Source of the DNA: Proteiniphilum sp. UBA1403 | GTDB lineage: Bacteria > Bacteroidota > Bacteroidia > Bacteroidales > Dysgonomonadaceae | Direction of reading: 5' to 3' | DNA length: 40,436 bases | NCBI GenBank assembly: GCA_002305715.1 | Contig: DBQD01000048.1 | Coordinates: 1 to 40,436, forward strand | In this document: positions 31,625 through 40,436 of the stretch, one piece after another | Layout: each line of letters begins with the position of its first letter | Position numbering within the stretch: the first letter of the stretch is position 1 | Made by a program: the position numbers and the translations under genes | Notes under the pieces: model-generated | Seen by the model: only the letters and a program-made list of their open reading frames with translations | What the model was told of the DNA's origin: nothing | Databases searched by the model: none

Positions 31625-32944
31625 ATGAGAAGAACAGCAATCCTATATGCGCTTTTATTTTCTGTCGCCGTTTCAGCACAGGAACCTTTTACATTGGAGG
31701 AAGCCATTCAACAAGCATTGGCAAATTCACCCACTCTCAAAGTGCAAAAGATGAAAAACAAAGCGACATCCATTGAGGTGGAAGAGAGTCGTCTCCAATA
31801 CATACCCGATATCTACCTCTCGGGAGATATGCGACGAAACCTTGTAATTCCCGCCACCCCCGTACCGGCCCATGTTTTCGATCCTTCTGCTGCAGATGGG
31901 GAACTGATGTATCTGAAGTTCAACACTAAATACAACTCATCGGCAGGCATCAATCTCCGGTTCGACATCTTCAACCCTGAGAAAATCAATCAGGTTGCAC
32001 AAAAGAAGCAGCAACAAAAGTTACAGGAGTATGACACGGAAATTGCCGAAGAGGATTTAAAAGAACGAGTAGCGCTTGCCTATACCGAGTGTGTCATAGC
32101 AGATGAGCAACAAAAAATGCTGAAAAGAGATACAGCCTACTATGCCTTGTTGCTGCGTAACGCCAACGAACTCTATTTGAAAGATAAAATAAACCTCTCC
32201 TCAAAGAATGATGCACACCGTGCCTATAATGAGTCGGTAGCAACCTATCTGGAAGCGGAGAAAATTGCAGGTGATCGGAAAGCGGAGTTGCTCTACCTCA
32301 TGGGCTTGGACATAACTGCAACAAATGTGACCTCCCTTTTGTTGGCAGACGATATTCCGACACTATTGTCCACATTAGAGAAGAAAGCTACACCGACAAA
32401 CAATCCCACCTTCCGTGAAGTGTTGCGCCAACAAGAGGTAGTCGACCTGGCTACCCTCCGTCTGAAGTCCGCCTCCTGGAAATATGCCCCCACCCTCACA
32501 TTGAACGGGTATTATGGCACCAACTACTACAACCATACCTTAACACCCTTCAACAACAACCTTTGGAGAGGCAATAGTTATATTGGGATCTCCCTCAAGG
32601 TGCCCGTCATTCAATCATTCAGTACCTCCAAAGAGGTATCACGTTTACGCTTGCAGCAACTGATGGAACAGGAGAACCTGCGCGACATCCGCAACAGCCA
32701 GGAAAAAGAGCGACTTAACGATCTCTCTATGCTGCAACTTAGAAAAGAGAACTACCGTCTGAACAAGGAAAACTGGGAAATGAGTCAGCTGAATGAGTCA
32801 GCGGTACAGGTACAATTCGAGAAAGGATATATCCAACAGAGCGATCTCCTCAGCGAGCGGATGAAGATACACCAAAGTAGGCAGCGCTTTCTCCAATCAG
32901 CCTACGATCTTTTCAGTATCCTGATCACATTAGGAATGGAATAA
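31625..32944 (+). CDS. TolC-like outer-membrane efflux protein
   Basis: The ATG at 31625 gives 439 residues with a Sec signal (about 1-19, ending SVAVSAQ). The open frame extends 16 codons upstream without a better start. EPFTLEEAIQQALANSPTLKVQK is the first OEP helix, and a second repeat begins near LLRNANELYLKDKINLSSK. Long coiled coils follow in two copies, the usual TolC layout. It completes the tripartite exporter. The gap from the permease is 100 nt, so it is probably in the same transcript. No terminator is evident after the stop. Confidence 0.9.
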   Translation: MRRTAILYALLFSVAVSAQEPFTLEEAIQQALANSPTLKVQKMKNKATSIEVEESRLQYIPDIYLSGDMRRNLVIPATPVPAHVFDPSAADGELMYLKFNTKYNSSAGINLRFDIFNPEKINQVAQKKQQQKLQEYDTEIAEEDLKERVALAYTECVIADEQQKMLKRDTAYYALLLRNANELYLKDKINLSSKNDAHRAYNESVATYLEAEKIAGDRKAELLYLMGLDITATNVTSLLLADDIPTLLSTLEKKATPTNNPTFREVLRQQEVVDLATLRLKSASWKYAPTLTLNGYYGTNYYNHTLTPFNNNLWRGNSYIGISLKVPVIQSFSTSKEVSRLRLQQLMEQENLRDIRNSQEKERLNDLSMLQLRKENYRLNKENWEMSQLNESAVQVQFEKGYIQQSDLLSERMKIHQSRQRFLQSAYDLFSILITLGME

Positions 32945-33107
32945 AGTGTAAACGATCAAGTAAACATGAACCTTGTCTACCTATTCGTCTGTCTTATGAT
33001 ACTAAAAGCAGCAATAAAACAGCTAAATACTTGAGTAAGTAGAGTAGAAAAGTACAGATTAAATATGAGGAAGGGAGAAATATAAGGGAATCAACATACG
33101 TAATCAG

Positions 33108-33195
33108 CGGAAAGAAAGGGATTCGAACCCTTGGTACCCAATAAGAGTACAACGGTTTTCGAGACCGCCCCGATCGACCACTCCGGCATCTTTCC
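33108..33195 (-). tRNA. tRNA-Ser (CGA anticodon)
   Basis: The reverse strand folds as an 88-nt class II tRNA. The acceptor GGAAAGA pairs with TCTTTCC, the discriminator is G, the anticodon loop is CTCGAAA with CGA, and there is a long variable arm before the GGTTCGAATCC T loop. It reads UCG serine codons. CCA is not encoded. Confidence 0.93.
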
Positions 33196-33253
33196 TGATC
33201 AGCATCGCAAAATTACAATATTTCTCCCAACATGAGAAAAGAAATGGCAAAAA

Positions 33254-35317
33254 TCATTTGTTACCCAGCGCCTCTAGTGCCTCTTTTGTTGCATTCAACA
33301 GTGGCTCAATTGAGATGGGAGACCCCACACTTTTTTTCATCCAAAGCTGAGGAATGATGCGTCCTTGCGTATACATTCGATCAATCTCCGCGGCCATATT
33401 CTTCCCCCTCACCTGCTGTTCAATTTGGAAATCAATCAGGTGTCCCATTGGGTAGTTTGGCAGATATAGTGGATAGTCGATCATATGCGAGTAGATTCCC
33501 AGCAACAATTCATCTTTACCGCCCAGTACATCGGCATAGTAGCTATTCCACACTTCTTTTGCGATGCGAATTACGGCCTCCTTCAATTGATCGGCAGTGG
33601 CATCGGGATTGGCATATAACCACTCCCAGACCTGTATATCGACCAGCGAAACGCCCATAATTTCATAACAACCCCAGAAATTATCCAATGCCAAATAATA
33701 GGCATCCTCGGGATTGGGATTCTTCAATCCCAGCAGTTCCAGATCACGCTTTTGGAAAAGGAATGCCACCGCCTCGGTGAACGACGTATTGGGCACACCG
33801 TTCAGCATATAATAGTCCACATCGTTCATGGTGATGGTTTGCTCCACGTTGTGTCCAAACTCATGCACCGCAATATTGTAACCTTTGTAATCCATACCTC
33901 CTTCTCCAATGCGAGTCCGCAGTCGCGCCACATCGTTACGCATTTCGGCACCCCATGCATGACCGGCACCGCGAGAGTTGTCTACCCTGATCAACGACGC
34001 AATCTCTTTCGCCTTTTCAGGATTCCATCCCAGCTTCACCAGTATATTGGGGAGATCACGCTCCACAGCTTGCGCATCGGGATATTTCTTAGAGGTGATG
34101 GCAGTAAGTTTATCCTCTGGTATACCTTCACCAGCACCGAAGCCATTGTACCAAATATCGAATGGCTCCAGTTTACGACCCAGTCGCGCTTCAATAAAAG
34201 CTGCCACCTCTTTCACCAACGGTGAAGATATCAACCCCTTAAATAGTTCCTCCACATCCTTTTGCGGAACCTCCATTGTCGCATCAAACGCACGTTCAAG
34301 TTCTGTTGGATAATGAGGAGAATAAGCATCCAGCTTGCGCATTGCATGGAAATTTCGCAGGAACACCTCGTAGCGACGAGTATCTTCGTGAGTAACAACT
34401 ATCGTCCGACCGTTTTCAGTCAGTTCATTGGACTCCGGATTCCATTCATAACTGCCATTGTTGACAACCTGTAGGGGTATCGACTGATCCACGATACGTT
34501 GCATCACCCTATAGATCATCCTCTGCTTCTCCAATCCCTTTTCAACGTTTGCATAATTCGACTTCAATTCATCACGCAGTCCCCAGTGAGATATCAATTT
34601 CATCTCATCCGGAAAAAGTTGTTCACCTTGCGCATTGCGTAATTTATCCATGAATATATTGTAATCGGAGATATAAGCATCCGCTTCTGTCAATGTCTTT
34701 GAAACATCCTGTTGAATTTCTGCCGGCACACGGGTAATAAACTTGTCACCCATACGGGCATAAGCCCACTCCTCACGGCTCCACTGTTCACCCAGTTTGG
34801 TCTTCTCCTCCAGCGAGTAGTAGGGGAAGTTGAGAGCTGTCAGAAATGCTATCTTGTTCGCATAAAGATCGTCCGTGAGGTGAGCCGAAGCATTGTAGCT
34901 TCCAAATTGCATATCCACAGGTGTAATATCTGGACCTACCAGTTGCAAGGGAGCTTTCAACTCCACATCCATTTTATGATAATAACCATTGATCACCTCA
35001 AAGTTGCGCTCCAGTGTCGAATAGAGGGTTTTCAATGCTGCATTATCAGCCACAAAGGAGGTTATACAGAACGTGACAAAATCATCTGTTGTACCATCCT
35101 GCTTCTGCCAAAGAGTCGCCACTTGTCGCACACCACGTTCAATACGGAAAGAGTGATCTTCACCCAACGAATCTATCAAATGTGCGATTACCTTATTTAC
35201 ATTACTCTCTGGAATGAATGATGTAGTTTGCATACTATCTTTACATTCGTACTGGTTAGTGCATGCCGTCAACAGAAGTATTATCAATGTAACGGCTAAA
35301 TAAAAATATTTCTTCAT
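33254..35317 (-). CDS. Zinc metallopeptidase lipoprotein (HEXXH)
   Basis: This 687-residue protein starts with a lipoprotein signal (LLLTACT, Cys19). The metal motif HEFGH covers residues 485-489 (AVHEFGHNVEQ), and Glu515 in NTSFTEAVAFLF, 26 residues on, is the likely third ligand of a gluzincin. The spacing recalls M3 and M2 oligopeptidases. The size and lipoprotein form recall M49 (DPP III), which usually has HEXXGH and a second EExR motif not seen here. It probably degrades peptides in the periplasm or at the cell surface. It is monocistronic, 59 nt upstream of tRNA-Ser. Confidence 0.75.
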   Translation of the reverse strand: MKKYFYLAVTLIILLLTACTNQYECKDSMQTTSFIPESNVNKVIAHLIDSLGEDHSFRIERGVRQVATLWQKQDGTTDDFVTFCITSFVADNAALKTLYSTLERNFEVINGYYHKMDVELKAPLQLVGPDITPVDMQFGSYNASAHLTDDLYANKIAFLTALNFPYYSLEEKTKLGEQWSREEWAYARMGDKFITRVPAEIQQDVSKTLTEADAYISDYNIFMDKLRNAQGEQLFPDEMKLISHWGLRDELKSNYANVEKGLEKQRMIYRVMQRIVDQSIPLQVVNNGSYEWNPESNELTENGRTIVVTHEDTRRYEVFLRNFHAMRKLDAYSPHYPTELERAFDATMEVPQKDVEELFKGLISSPLVKEVAAFIEARLGRKLEPFDIWYNGFGAGEGIPEDKLTAITSKKYPDAQAVERDLPNILVKLGWNPEKAKEIASLIRVDNSRGAGHAWGAEMRNDVARLRTRIGEGGMDYKGYNIAVHEFGHNVEQTITMNDVDYYMLNGVPNTSFTEAVAFLFQKRDLELLGLKNPNPEDAYYLALDNFWGCYEIMGVSLVDIQVWEWLYANPDATADQLKEAVIRIAKEVWNSYYADVLGGKDELLLGIYSHMIDYPLYLPNYPMGHLIDFQIEQQVRGKNMAAEIDRMYTQGRIIPQLWMKKSVGSPISIEPLLNATKEALEALGNK

Positions 35318-35345
35318 GAGTGACTGATTATAGTAGATTGCCTGA

Positions 35346-35353
35346 CAAATGTA
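35346..35353 (-). promoter_or_regulatory. Candidate -7 box of the metallopeptidase gene
   Basis: The complement reads TACATTTG, 28 bases before the ATG. It shares the 13-base word TGACAAATGTAAC (plus strand) with the znuA promoter. No TTTG was found at the expected -33 spacing. Confidence 0.4.
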
Positions 35354-35474
35354 ACAGTTTTTTATTAAATTGCATCATCTTGAGTGGCAAACATTTTGCG
35401 TCTCCTATGTGTTACAATGATTCAAACAGAACCCATATCAACATGCATATCACCTTTACAAGAAACATAACACG

Positions 35475-36431
35475 ATGAAACAACTCATTTATCTAACAGG
35501 TCTTTTCACCCTTCTCTTTCTCTCTGTTAAAACAAGCAACAATGAGAAAATCAATCCGGAAACAACTGTAAAAAGTAGCATGGTGACAACAAGTAACAAG
35601 GCAGAATTTCAGGATATTGTAGCAAAAAATGCAATCATTAAAAAAATTGGCACCGGGTATTCCTTCACCGAAGGACCGGCTTCCAATTCAAAAGGGATTG
35701 TCTATTTTACCGACCAACCCAACGACCGAATTTACCGATGGGATGAAAATGAGGGTGTTTCTCTATGGTTGGAAGGCACTAATCGAGCCAATGGCATGTA
35801 CATTAATCGCAACAATCAACTCTTCGCCTGCGCCGACCTGCACAACCAGATCGTTCATATCGATGAGGATAAAACCATCCACACCCTATTTGAAACATTT
35901 CAGGGCAAGCACCTGAACGGTCCCAACGATCTCTGGATTGCACCCAATGGGGGCATCTACTTTACCGACCCCTATTATCATCGCAACTACTGGCAGGAAG
36001 GTCACACCGAACAGCAAGATACGCGCGGTGTTTACTATCTCTCACCCGATAAAAAGATCACCCGCATTGCCAATGACTACAAGCAACCCAATGGTCTGGT
36101 AGGCACCCCCGATGGAAAGACCCTGTATGTGGCTGACATAAATGATCGCAAGATTTGGAAATACGATATTGAGTCAGACGGCACTCTCACGAACAAAACC
36201 TTTTTTGCCCCGAACGGATCCGACGGAATGACAATCGACGAGCGTGGAAATATCTATCTGACCATGGGAAAGATATGGGTATACTCACCCAATGGAGAAT
36301 TAATTCGAGAGATTGAGGTACCCGAGAGTCCATCGAACCTCTGCTTTGGCGGTAAAGACAAAAAGACCCTATTCATCACAGCCCGCACATCGGTCTACAC
36401 CCTTTCCATGAATGTAAAAGGCGTAGATTGA
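35475..36431 (+). CDS. SMP-30/gluconolactonase-like secreted protein
   Basis: This 318-residue six-bladed beta-propeller has an N-terminal hydrophobic leader (about 1-19). Metal ligands expected for the family are Glu66 (SFTEGPA), Asn151 (LNGPNDLW), Asn of QPNGLVG and Asp of NGSDGMTID. SMP-30 enzymes open sugar lactones to acids. A periplasmic lactonase could act after a sugar dehydrogenase, such as those in the locus at 4764-17910, but it lies far from them and on the other strand. It is followed by the M20 gene after 82 nt. Confidence 0.85.
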   Translation: MKQLIYLTGLFTLLFLSVKTSNNEKINPETTVKSSMVTTSNKAEFQDIVAKNAIIKKIGTGYSFTEGPASNSKGIVYFTDQPNDRIYRWDENEGVSLWLEGTNRANGMYINRNNQLFACADLHNQIVHIDEDKTIHTLFETFQGKHLNGPNDLWIAPNGGIYFTDPYYHRNYWQEGHTEQQDTRGVYYLSPDKKITRIANDYKQPNGLVGTPDGKTLYVADINDRKIWKYDIESDGTLTNKTFFAPNGSDGMTIDERGNIYLTMGKIWVYSPNGELIREIEVPESPSNLCFGGKDKKTLFITARTSVYTLSMNVKGVD

Positions 36432-36459
36432 TAATGGTCTCCCATTTTTCGTATAATTG

Positions 36460-36498
36460 TTGTAAATTTGTAAAAGGCACTATTGTAAATTGTAAAAA
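36460..36498 (+). promoter_or_regulatory. M20 gene promoter and TTGTAAATT repeat
   Basis: TAAATTTG at 36463-36470 is a perfect -7 box about 44 bases before the M20 ATG; the -33 region is only TTTTTCG. TTGTAAATTTGTAAAA is echoed by TTGTAAATTGTAAAA 23 bases later, which resembles the word seen at 106-154. Confidence 0.5.
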
Positions 36499-36513
36499 CA
36501 AAATAATAACCAC

Positions 36514-37887
36514 ATGAACGAAATCAACAAGTATGTAGAAACCCACGAGAAACGTTTCCTAGAAGAACTTTTCGAACTCATCCGCATTCCATCGATCTCC
36601 TCCCTTCCGGCACACAAACCCGATATGTACCGTGCTGCAGAGAAGTGGAAAGAGCTTTTACTAGCTGCAGGAGCTGATAAAGCCATTGTTATGGAGACAG
36701 ACGGTAACCCGGTCACATATGGCGAAAAGATCATCAGCCCCGATGCACCCACCGTCATGGTGTATGCCCATATGGATGTGATGCCGGTCGACCCGATAGA
36801 ATTATGGAACACCAACCCCTTCGAACCGGTCGTAAAAGATGGAAAGATCTGGGCACGTGGTGCGGATGACGATAAAGGACAGTCGTTCATGCACGCCAAA
36901 GCATTCGAATACCTGGTACAGTCGGGTCAATTGGAATGCAACGTCAAGTTCCTGATTGAAGGTGAAGAGGAAGTTGGCTCACCCAACCTACCTGCATTCT
37001 GTGAGAAGCACAAGGATATGCTGCAGGCAGATGTCATTCTCGTATCCGACACCTCTATGATTGCACGCGATGTGCCCTCCATTACGACCGGTCTCCGTGG
37101 TCTGGCCTACTGGCAGGTAGAAGTAACAGGACCGAATGTCGATCTGCACTCTGGACTCTTTGGTGGTGCCGTTGCCAACCCCATCAATGTACTTTCAAAG
37201 ATGATTGCCCAGACGATGGACGAAGATGGTAAGATTCTGATCCCCGGCTTCTACGATGACGTGTTGGAGGTATCTGAAAAAGAGAGAGAAATGATGGCGA
37301 AAGCACCTTTCAATCTCGAGTACTACAAGAAAGCACTCAACATTGAAGAGGTTGCCGGAGAAAAAGGCTACACCACCAACGAACGGACCGGCATCCGCCC
37401 CACCTTCGATGTATGCGGCATTTGGGGAGGTTATACCGGTGAAGGAGCCAAGACCGTGTTGCCATCGAAGGCATATGCCAAGATCAGCACCCGCTTGGTA
37501 CCCAACCAGAAGCACAAAAAGATCGAGAAATTGTTTGTCGATTACTTCGAATCCATAGCCCCCAAATCGGTGAAGGTGAAGGTCGAATACCTCCACGGCG
37601 GCCCCTCCTATGTCTGTCCCATCGACCTTCCTGCCTACAAGGCAGCCGAAAAAGCCTACAAAGAAATATATGGTAAAGAACCCATTCCCGTGCGCTCTGG
37701 AGGAAGCATCCCCATCATTGCCACCTTCGAGGAGATACTGGGCATTAAGTCCGTACTTATGGGCTTTGGTCTAGGCTCAGATGCCATTCACTCACCCAAC
37801 GAGAACTTCCCGTTGGAGCAGTTCTTCAATGGCATACGGACTATACCTCTTTTCTACAAGTATTTTGCTGAAGAGATGAAGAAATAG
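36514..37887 (+). CDS. M20 family metallopeptidase (dipeptidase-like)
   Basis: This 457-residue cytoplasmic enzyme has the co-catalytic zinc site of the M20 family. Visible are His86 and Asp88 in VYAHMDVMP, Asp118-120 in ARGADDDKG, and Glu151 and Glu152 in EGEEEVGS. An Asp is seen in LVSDTSM and a His in SDAIHSPNE near the end. A dimerisation lid domain spans about 200-370. Members cleave dipeptides such as those from imported peptides, which suits an amino-acid fermenter with ptb-buk next door. It converges on the ATP-grasp gene with one base between stops. Confidence 0.9.
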   Translation: MNEINKYVETHEKRFLEELFELIRIPSISSLPAHKPDMYRAAEKWKELLLAAGADKAIVMETDGNPVTYGEKIISPDAPTVMVYAHMDVMPVDPIELWNTNPFEPVVKDGKIWARGADDDKGQSFMHAKAFEYLVQSGQLECNVKFLIEGEEEVGSPNLPAFCEKHKDMLQADVILVSDTSMIARDVPSITTGLRGLAYWQVEVTGPNVDLHSGLFGGAVANPINVLSKMIAQTMDEDGKILIPGFYDDVLEVSEKEREMMAKAPFNLEYYKKALNIEEVAGEKGYTTNERTGIRPTFDVCGIWGGYTGEGAKTVLPSKAYAKISTRLVPNQKHKKIEKLFVDYFESIAPKSVKVKVEYLHGGPSYVCPIDLPAYKAAEKAYKEIYGKEPIPVRSGGSIPIIATFEEILGIKSVLMGFGLGSDAIHSPNENFPLEQFFNGIRTIPLFYKYFAEEMKK

Positions 37888-37888
37888 G

Positions 37889-39049
37889 TCAACCAACCTT
37901 GACAAACGCCATATAATTCGTATCCGATGTAACGGGAGTCAGCGACAGGTATCCGGAAACAATCTTTCCTTGCGATACCACCAGTGGCAGCTCCCGTTGC
38001 GTTTTTTTGTGAAAGAGGATTGCACCTTCCGGTTTTTTGAAAAAGTCGACCACATATTCACCTTCAGAACCAGGTTCAATGAAGCGGTCGTAGAATATTC
38101 GCGATACCAGTCCCATGTTCATGCGCATATTAATCTCCACACAAGGCTGAATACAATAGCCCTCTTCACCTTCGCAGACCATCATGTCCACACCAGCGTA
38201 ACCAGTATATAATGGAAACAGTTGAGGCAACTTCTGCAGTAGCGACACCCGAAGTCCGTGCAACAATTCTTTCGGGCAATAGGTCGAAAGAATTTCCAAT
38301 ATCTTTCTATCGGGAAGCAGTTCGTTTCCTGCATACGCACCCGATGAAGCAGAACGAAACAGGGAGTAACCGGCAAACTGAGCACTTCCCCCATGTAGAT
38401 AAAACTCCATAGCAAAGTCCCTCACTTTTAGAAGCACAGGTTCTGCCACAATACCACCCTGTTCACGTATTACCTTGCGACACCAGTCGGTCTGCTTGTC
38501 CGTAATCTCTCCTAAAATCCATATGATGCCCTTCCCACTTCCGGAGACTGGCATCTTCAACACCTTGTCGCCCGGTATCGATTTCAAATAGGATAGTACC
38601 TCCTCAAGGTTTATAAAATAATGTGATTCACCACAATATCGAGCTTCACCTTCCTGTAATTCCCGCAACAACTCAACAGCATGTTTCCTGTTCGCATAAT
38701 CCCGCAATCGAGCAAGTTCCTCCACTGTGGGTAGTCGATGCTCCGCAACACCCAGTGCAGCCAACCTCCTTCTCAGCATCGGGTCCCATCCCCATGGGAT
38801 AATCTCCTCCTCCTTACGTACAACAATCTCAGAGAATGGAATCACCTCCCCAGACAACGAAAGTTCATCCTTCACTGTATCTAAAAACAAGCTGTTCATC
38901 CCTCCCTCAGCTATTATGCTATCACCTCCACCATACCAGAGAGGCAACAACGCCAGATCCTCTGCCATTTTCATAGCAGAAGCCGGAGGTGTGTAATTTG
39001 CAGAAAAGTTTCCCAGAGCCAGATCGTGCCAGGGATTAAAAATATACAT
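37889..39049 (-). CDS. ATP-grasp-like protein of unknown function
   Basis: This 386-residue protein has no signal peptide and starts MYIFNPWHDLALGNFSANYTP. A central VLKMPVSGSGKGIIW resembles the ATP-binding lysine and glycine loop of ATP-grasp enzymes. The C-terminal GVDMMVCEG and CVEINMRMNMG fit the metal-binding Asp and E-x-N motif. ATP-grasp enzymes join a carboxylate to an amine or thiol through an acyl-phosphate. Its ATG follows the butyrate kinase stop with no base between (TAAATG), so the two are translationally coupled. I do not recognise a named function. Confidence 0.75.
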   Translation of the reverse strand: MYIFNPWHDLALGNFSANYTPPASAMKMAEDLALLPLWYGGGDSIIAEGGMNSLFLDTVKDELSLSGEVIPFSEIVVRKEEEIIPWGWDPMLRRRLAALGVAEHRLPTVEELARLRDYANRKHAVELLRELQEGEARYCGESHYFINLEEVLSYLKSIPGDKVLKMPVSGSGKGIIWILGEITDKQTDWCRKVIREQGGIVAEPVLLKVRDFAMEFYLHGGSAQFAGYSLFRSASSGAYAGNELLPDRKILEILSTYCPKELLHGLRVSLLQKLPQLFPLYTGYAGVDMMVCEGEEGYCIQPCVEINMRMNMGLVSRIFYDRFIEPGSEGEYVVDFFKKPEGAILFHKKTQRELPLVVSQGKIVSGYLSLTPVTSDTNYMAFVKVG

Positions 39050-40129
39050 TTACAGGTATTCTTTGATCTCAATTTCTCCATTGAGGGCAAGCAGTGCATT
39101 ATCAGCAAGTGCGCCCATCTCATCCTGTCCCGGATAAACATAGACCGGTGCAATGCGATACACCCTCTCTATCACCATGTTGCAGAACCACTTACTATTA
39201 GCTATACCCCCAGTAATAAGAATGCCATCAACCACACCCTTCAGTACGGTCGACATGGCTCCAATTTCCTTTGCCACTTGGTAAGCCATGGCCTCCAGCA
39301 CCTGCTGGCATTTCTCATCTCCCTTTTTTGCATCCCGTTCAGCAATATAAGCATCATTGGTACCCAGATAAGCCATCATACCCCCTTTACCGACAATCAT
39401 TTCCGCCATCTTCTCGTAGCTATAAAGTCCACTGAAAGCCATCTTCAACAACTGTCCCACCGGCAGTGTACCGGAGCGTTCCGGAGAGAAGGGACCATCG
39501 CCATCCAGTCCTTGATTCACATCAATAACTTTTCCTTTTTGATGAGCTCCCACGGTGATGCCACCACCAAGGTGTACCACAATTAGATTGAGGTCTTCAT
39601 ATTTTCTCAAGATTGACTTGGCATGTGCTCGTGCAATTGCCTTTTGGTTCAAGGCATGAAAAACAGATCTTCTTTCAAAGAAGGGATGTCCAGAATACTT
39701 TGCCAGTGGCTCCATTTCATCCACCACCACCGGGTCTGCAATAAACGCCTCAGCCGAAGGCAGTAATTTGGCAATGTCATATGCAATCAGTGCACCCAAG
39801 TTACTCGCATGTTCCCCCCGTTTACATTCCAACAGGTCCTTCCGCATTAACTCATTCACTCGGTACACCCCCGAAGCAATTGGCTTCACCAAGCCACCAC
39901 GTCCTATTACCGCATCGATTGTTTCCACCGGCACATCAGCACTTCTAATTTCATCATAAATAATGTTTTTGCGGTATTCAAACTGATCGGTAATCTTCGC
40001 AAATTTCCGTAAATCCTCTATCGGATGTTTGATGGTCTTTAAAAAGATCACTTTCTCTTGCTGATAGATTGCTATTTTAGTCGATGTAGACCCTGGATTA
40101 ATAACCAAGATGCGCGTATTTGTTGCCAT
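39050..40129 (-). CDS. buk: Butyrate kinase
   Basis: This 359-residue ASKHA-fold kinase is close to the usual 355. Motifs are VINPGSTSTKIAIY at the N-terminus, VHLGGGITVGAH (phosphate loop), GLDGDGPFSPERSGTLP and ILITGGIANS near the C-terminus. It converts butyryl-phosphate (or branched acyl-phosphates) and ADP to the acid and ATP, the last step of butyrate or isobutyrate formation. It follows ptb by 91 nt and is coupled to the ATP-grasp gene. The substrate range, butyrate versus branched chain from amino acids, cannot be read. Confidence 0.95.
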   Translation of the reverse strand: MATNTRILVINPGSTSTKIAIYQQEKVIFLKTIKHPIEDLRKFAKITDQFEYRKNIIYDEIRSADVPVETIDAVIGRGGLVKPIASGVYRVNELMRKDLLECKRGEHASNLGALIAYDIAKLLPSAEAFIADPVVVDEMEPLAKYSGHPFFERRSVFHALNQKAIARAHAKSILRKYEDLNLIVVHLGGGITVGAHQKGKVIDVNQGLDGDGPFSPERSGTLPVGQLLKMAFSGLYSYEKMAEMIVGKGGMMAYLGTNDAYIAERDAKKGDEKCQQVLEAMAYQVAKEIGAMSTVLKGVVDGILITGGIANSKWFCNMVIERVYRIAPVYVYPGQDEMGALADNALLALNGEIEIKEYL

Positions 40130-40220
40130 ATATTTTTGCTATTATTATTTCACCTGATTTGGTTTTAGTTAGATAATCTCAGTTGGATTTTCGGGATAAT
40201 GAAAGACTTTACAATGAATA

Positions 40221-40436
40221 TTATCGGAGGCAAGTAGCCAAAGCGATGGAGAACAATTTAGTCCGCTCATCGTCCGAACGCGATGTCAGTACGATGGGCA
40301 CAGCAGCACCCATTACCACTGCCGCTGTTTTTGCCCCACCTAAGAAGTTCAGTGCTTTGTAAAACATGTTGCCTGCCTCGATATCGGGAGCCAGAAGAAT
40401 ATCGCAATCTCCCGCCACCTCCCCGGTAATACCTTT
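40221..40436 (-). CDS. ptb: Phosphate butyryltransferase, 3' end (partial)
   Basis: The last 71 residues of a phosphate acyltransferase run off the right edge of the window. They read GITGEVAGDCDILLAPDIEAGNM, then GGAKTAAVVMGAAVPIVLTSRSD, the family's C-terminal acyl-CoA/phosphate-binding region. The enzyme makes butyryl-phosphate from butyryl-CoA for butyrate kinase, encoded next. The start is outside the window. Confidence 0.9.
   Translation of the reverse strand, partial: KGITGEVAGDCDILLAPDIEAGNMFYKALNFLGGAKTAAVVMGAAVPIVLTSRSDDERTKLFSIALATCLR

Noticed and set aside
33254..35317. Calling the metallopeptidase dipeptidyl-peptidase III
   Set aside because: The motif is HEFGH rather than HEXXGH, and the second M49 motif (EExR) was not found; a pentapeptide form exists in some M49 proteins, so it is not excluded.
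1..40436. CRISPR array, phage or conjugative element
   Set aside because: No regular spacer-repeat array, cas-like protein, integrase, capsid or mobilisation gene was seen; the only mobile trace is the IS3 relic.

Overview
The window reads as chromosomal DNA of a Bacteroidota bacterium, most likely a Bacteroidales fermenter near Proteiniphilum, Petrimonas or Dysgonomonas. The evidence is promoters of the form TTTG / TAnnTTTG, a stand-alone type IX secretion (T9SS) C-terminal domain, paired PmoA-like DUF6807 proteins, a DUF2264 protein, DevABC/TolC export, and a ptb-buk pair typical of amino-acid fermenters. The genus is inference; no rRNA is present.

Layout. 1-384: a short promoter-terminator unit that looks like a small RNA or attenuated leader. 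385-1215: a secreted SGNH-like DUF4886 protein. 1254-3502 (-): glpK-glpF for glycerol uptake. 3503-4763: no intact gene, but an 11-bp-period inverted repeat and a decayed IS3-family transposase. 4764-17910 (-): a nine-gene locus of a small membrane protein, Gfo/Idh oxidoreductase, ApbE flavin transferase, a 1055-aa Tat-exported protein with two FAD folds, a lipoprotein oxidoreductase, a Tat-exported Gfo/Idh oxidoreductase, two DUF6807 proteins and a DUF2264 protein. A divergent AraC regulator (18054-18932) probably controls it. The locus looks like an oxidative carbohydrate-processing system with much of its chemistry in the periplasm and no SusC/SusD in view. It is the best candidate here for undescribed biology.

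19017-25643: housekeeping genes: tRNA-Lys, an HU protein, two overlapping rhomboid proteases plus an endonuclease/phosphatase-fold protein, queD-queE, RNase Z, a solitary T9SS C-terminal domain protein, and asd. 25645-27430 (-): a zinc-type ABC transporter (ATPase and binding protein, no permease), with two perfect palindromes in the divergent region before mnmD. 28729-32944: a DevA/HlyD/DevC/TolC export operon. 33108-33195 (-): tRNA-Ser. 33254-35317 (-): a zinc-peptidase lipoprotein. 35475-37887 (+): an SMP-30-like lactonase and an M20 dipeptidase. 37889-40436 (-): an ATP-grasp-like protein, butyrate kinase and the 3' end of phosphate butyryltransferase, which form an acyl-phosphate/ATP-generating fermentation operon.

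Assignments rest on reading motifs by eye; no database search was run. Start codons were moved inside several open frames where a better ATG or signal peptide was visible.
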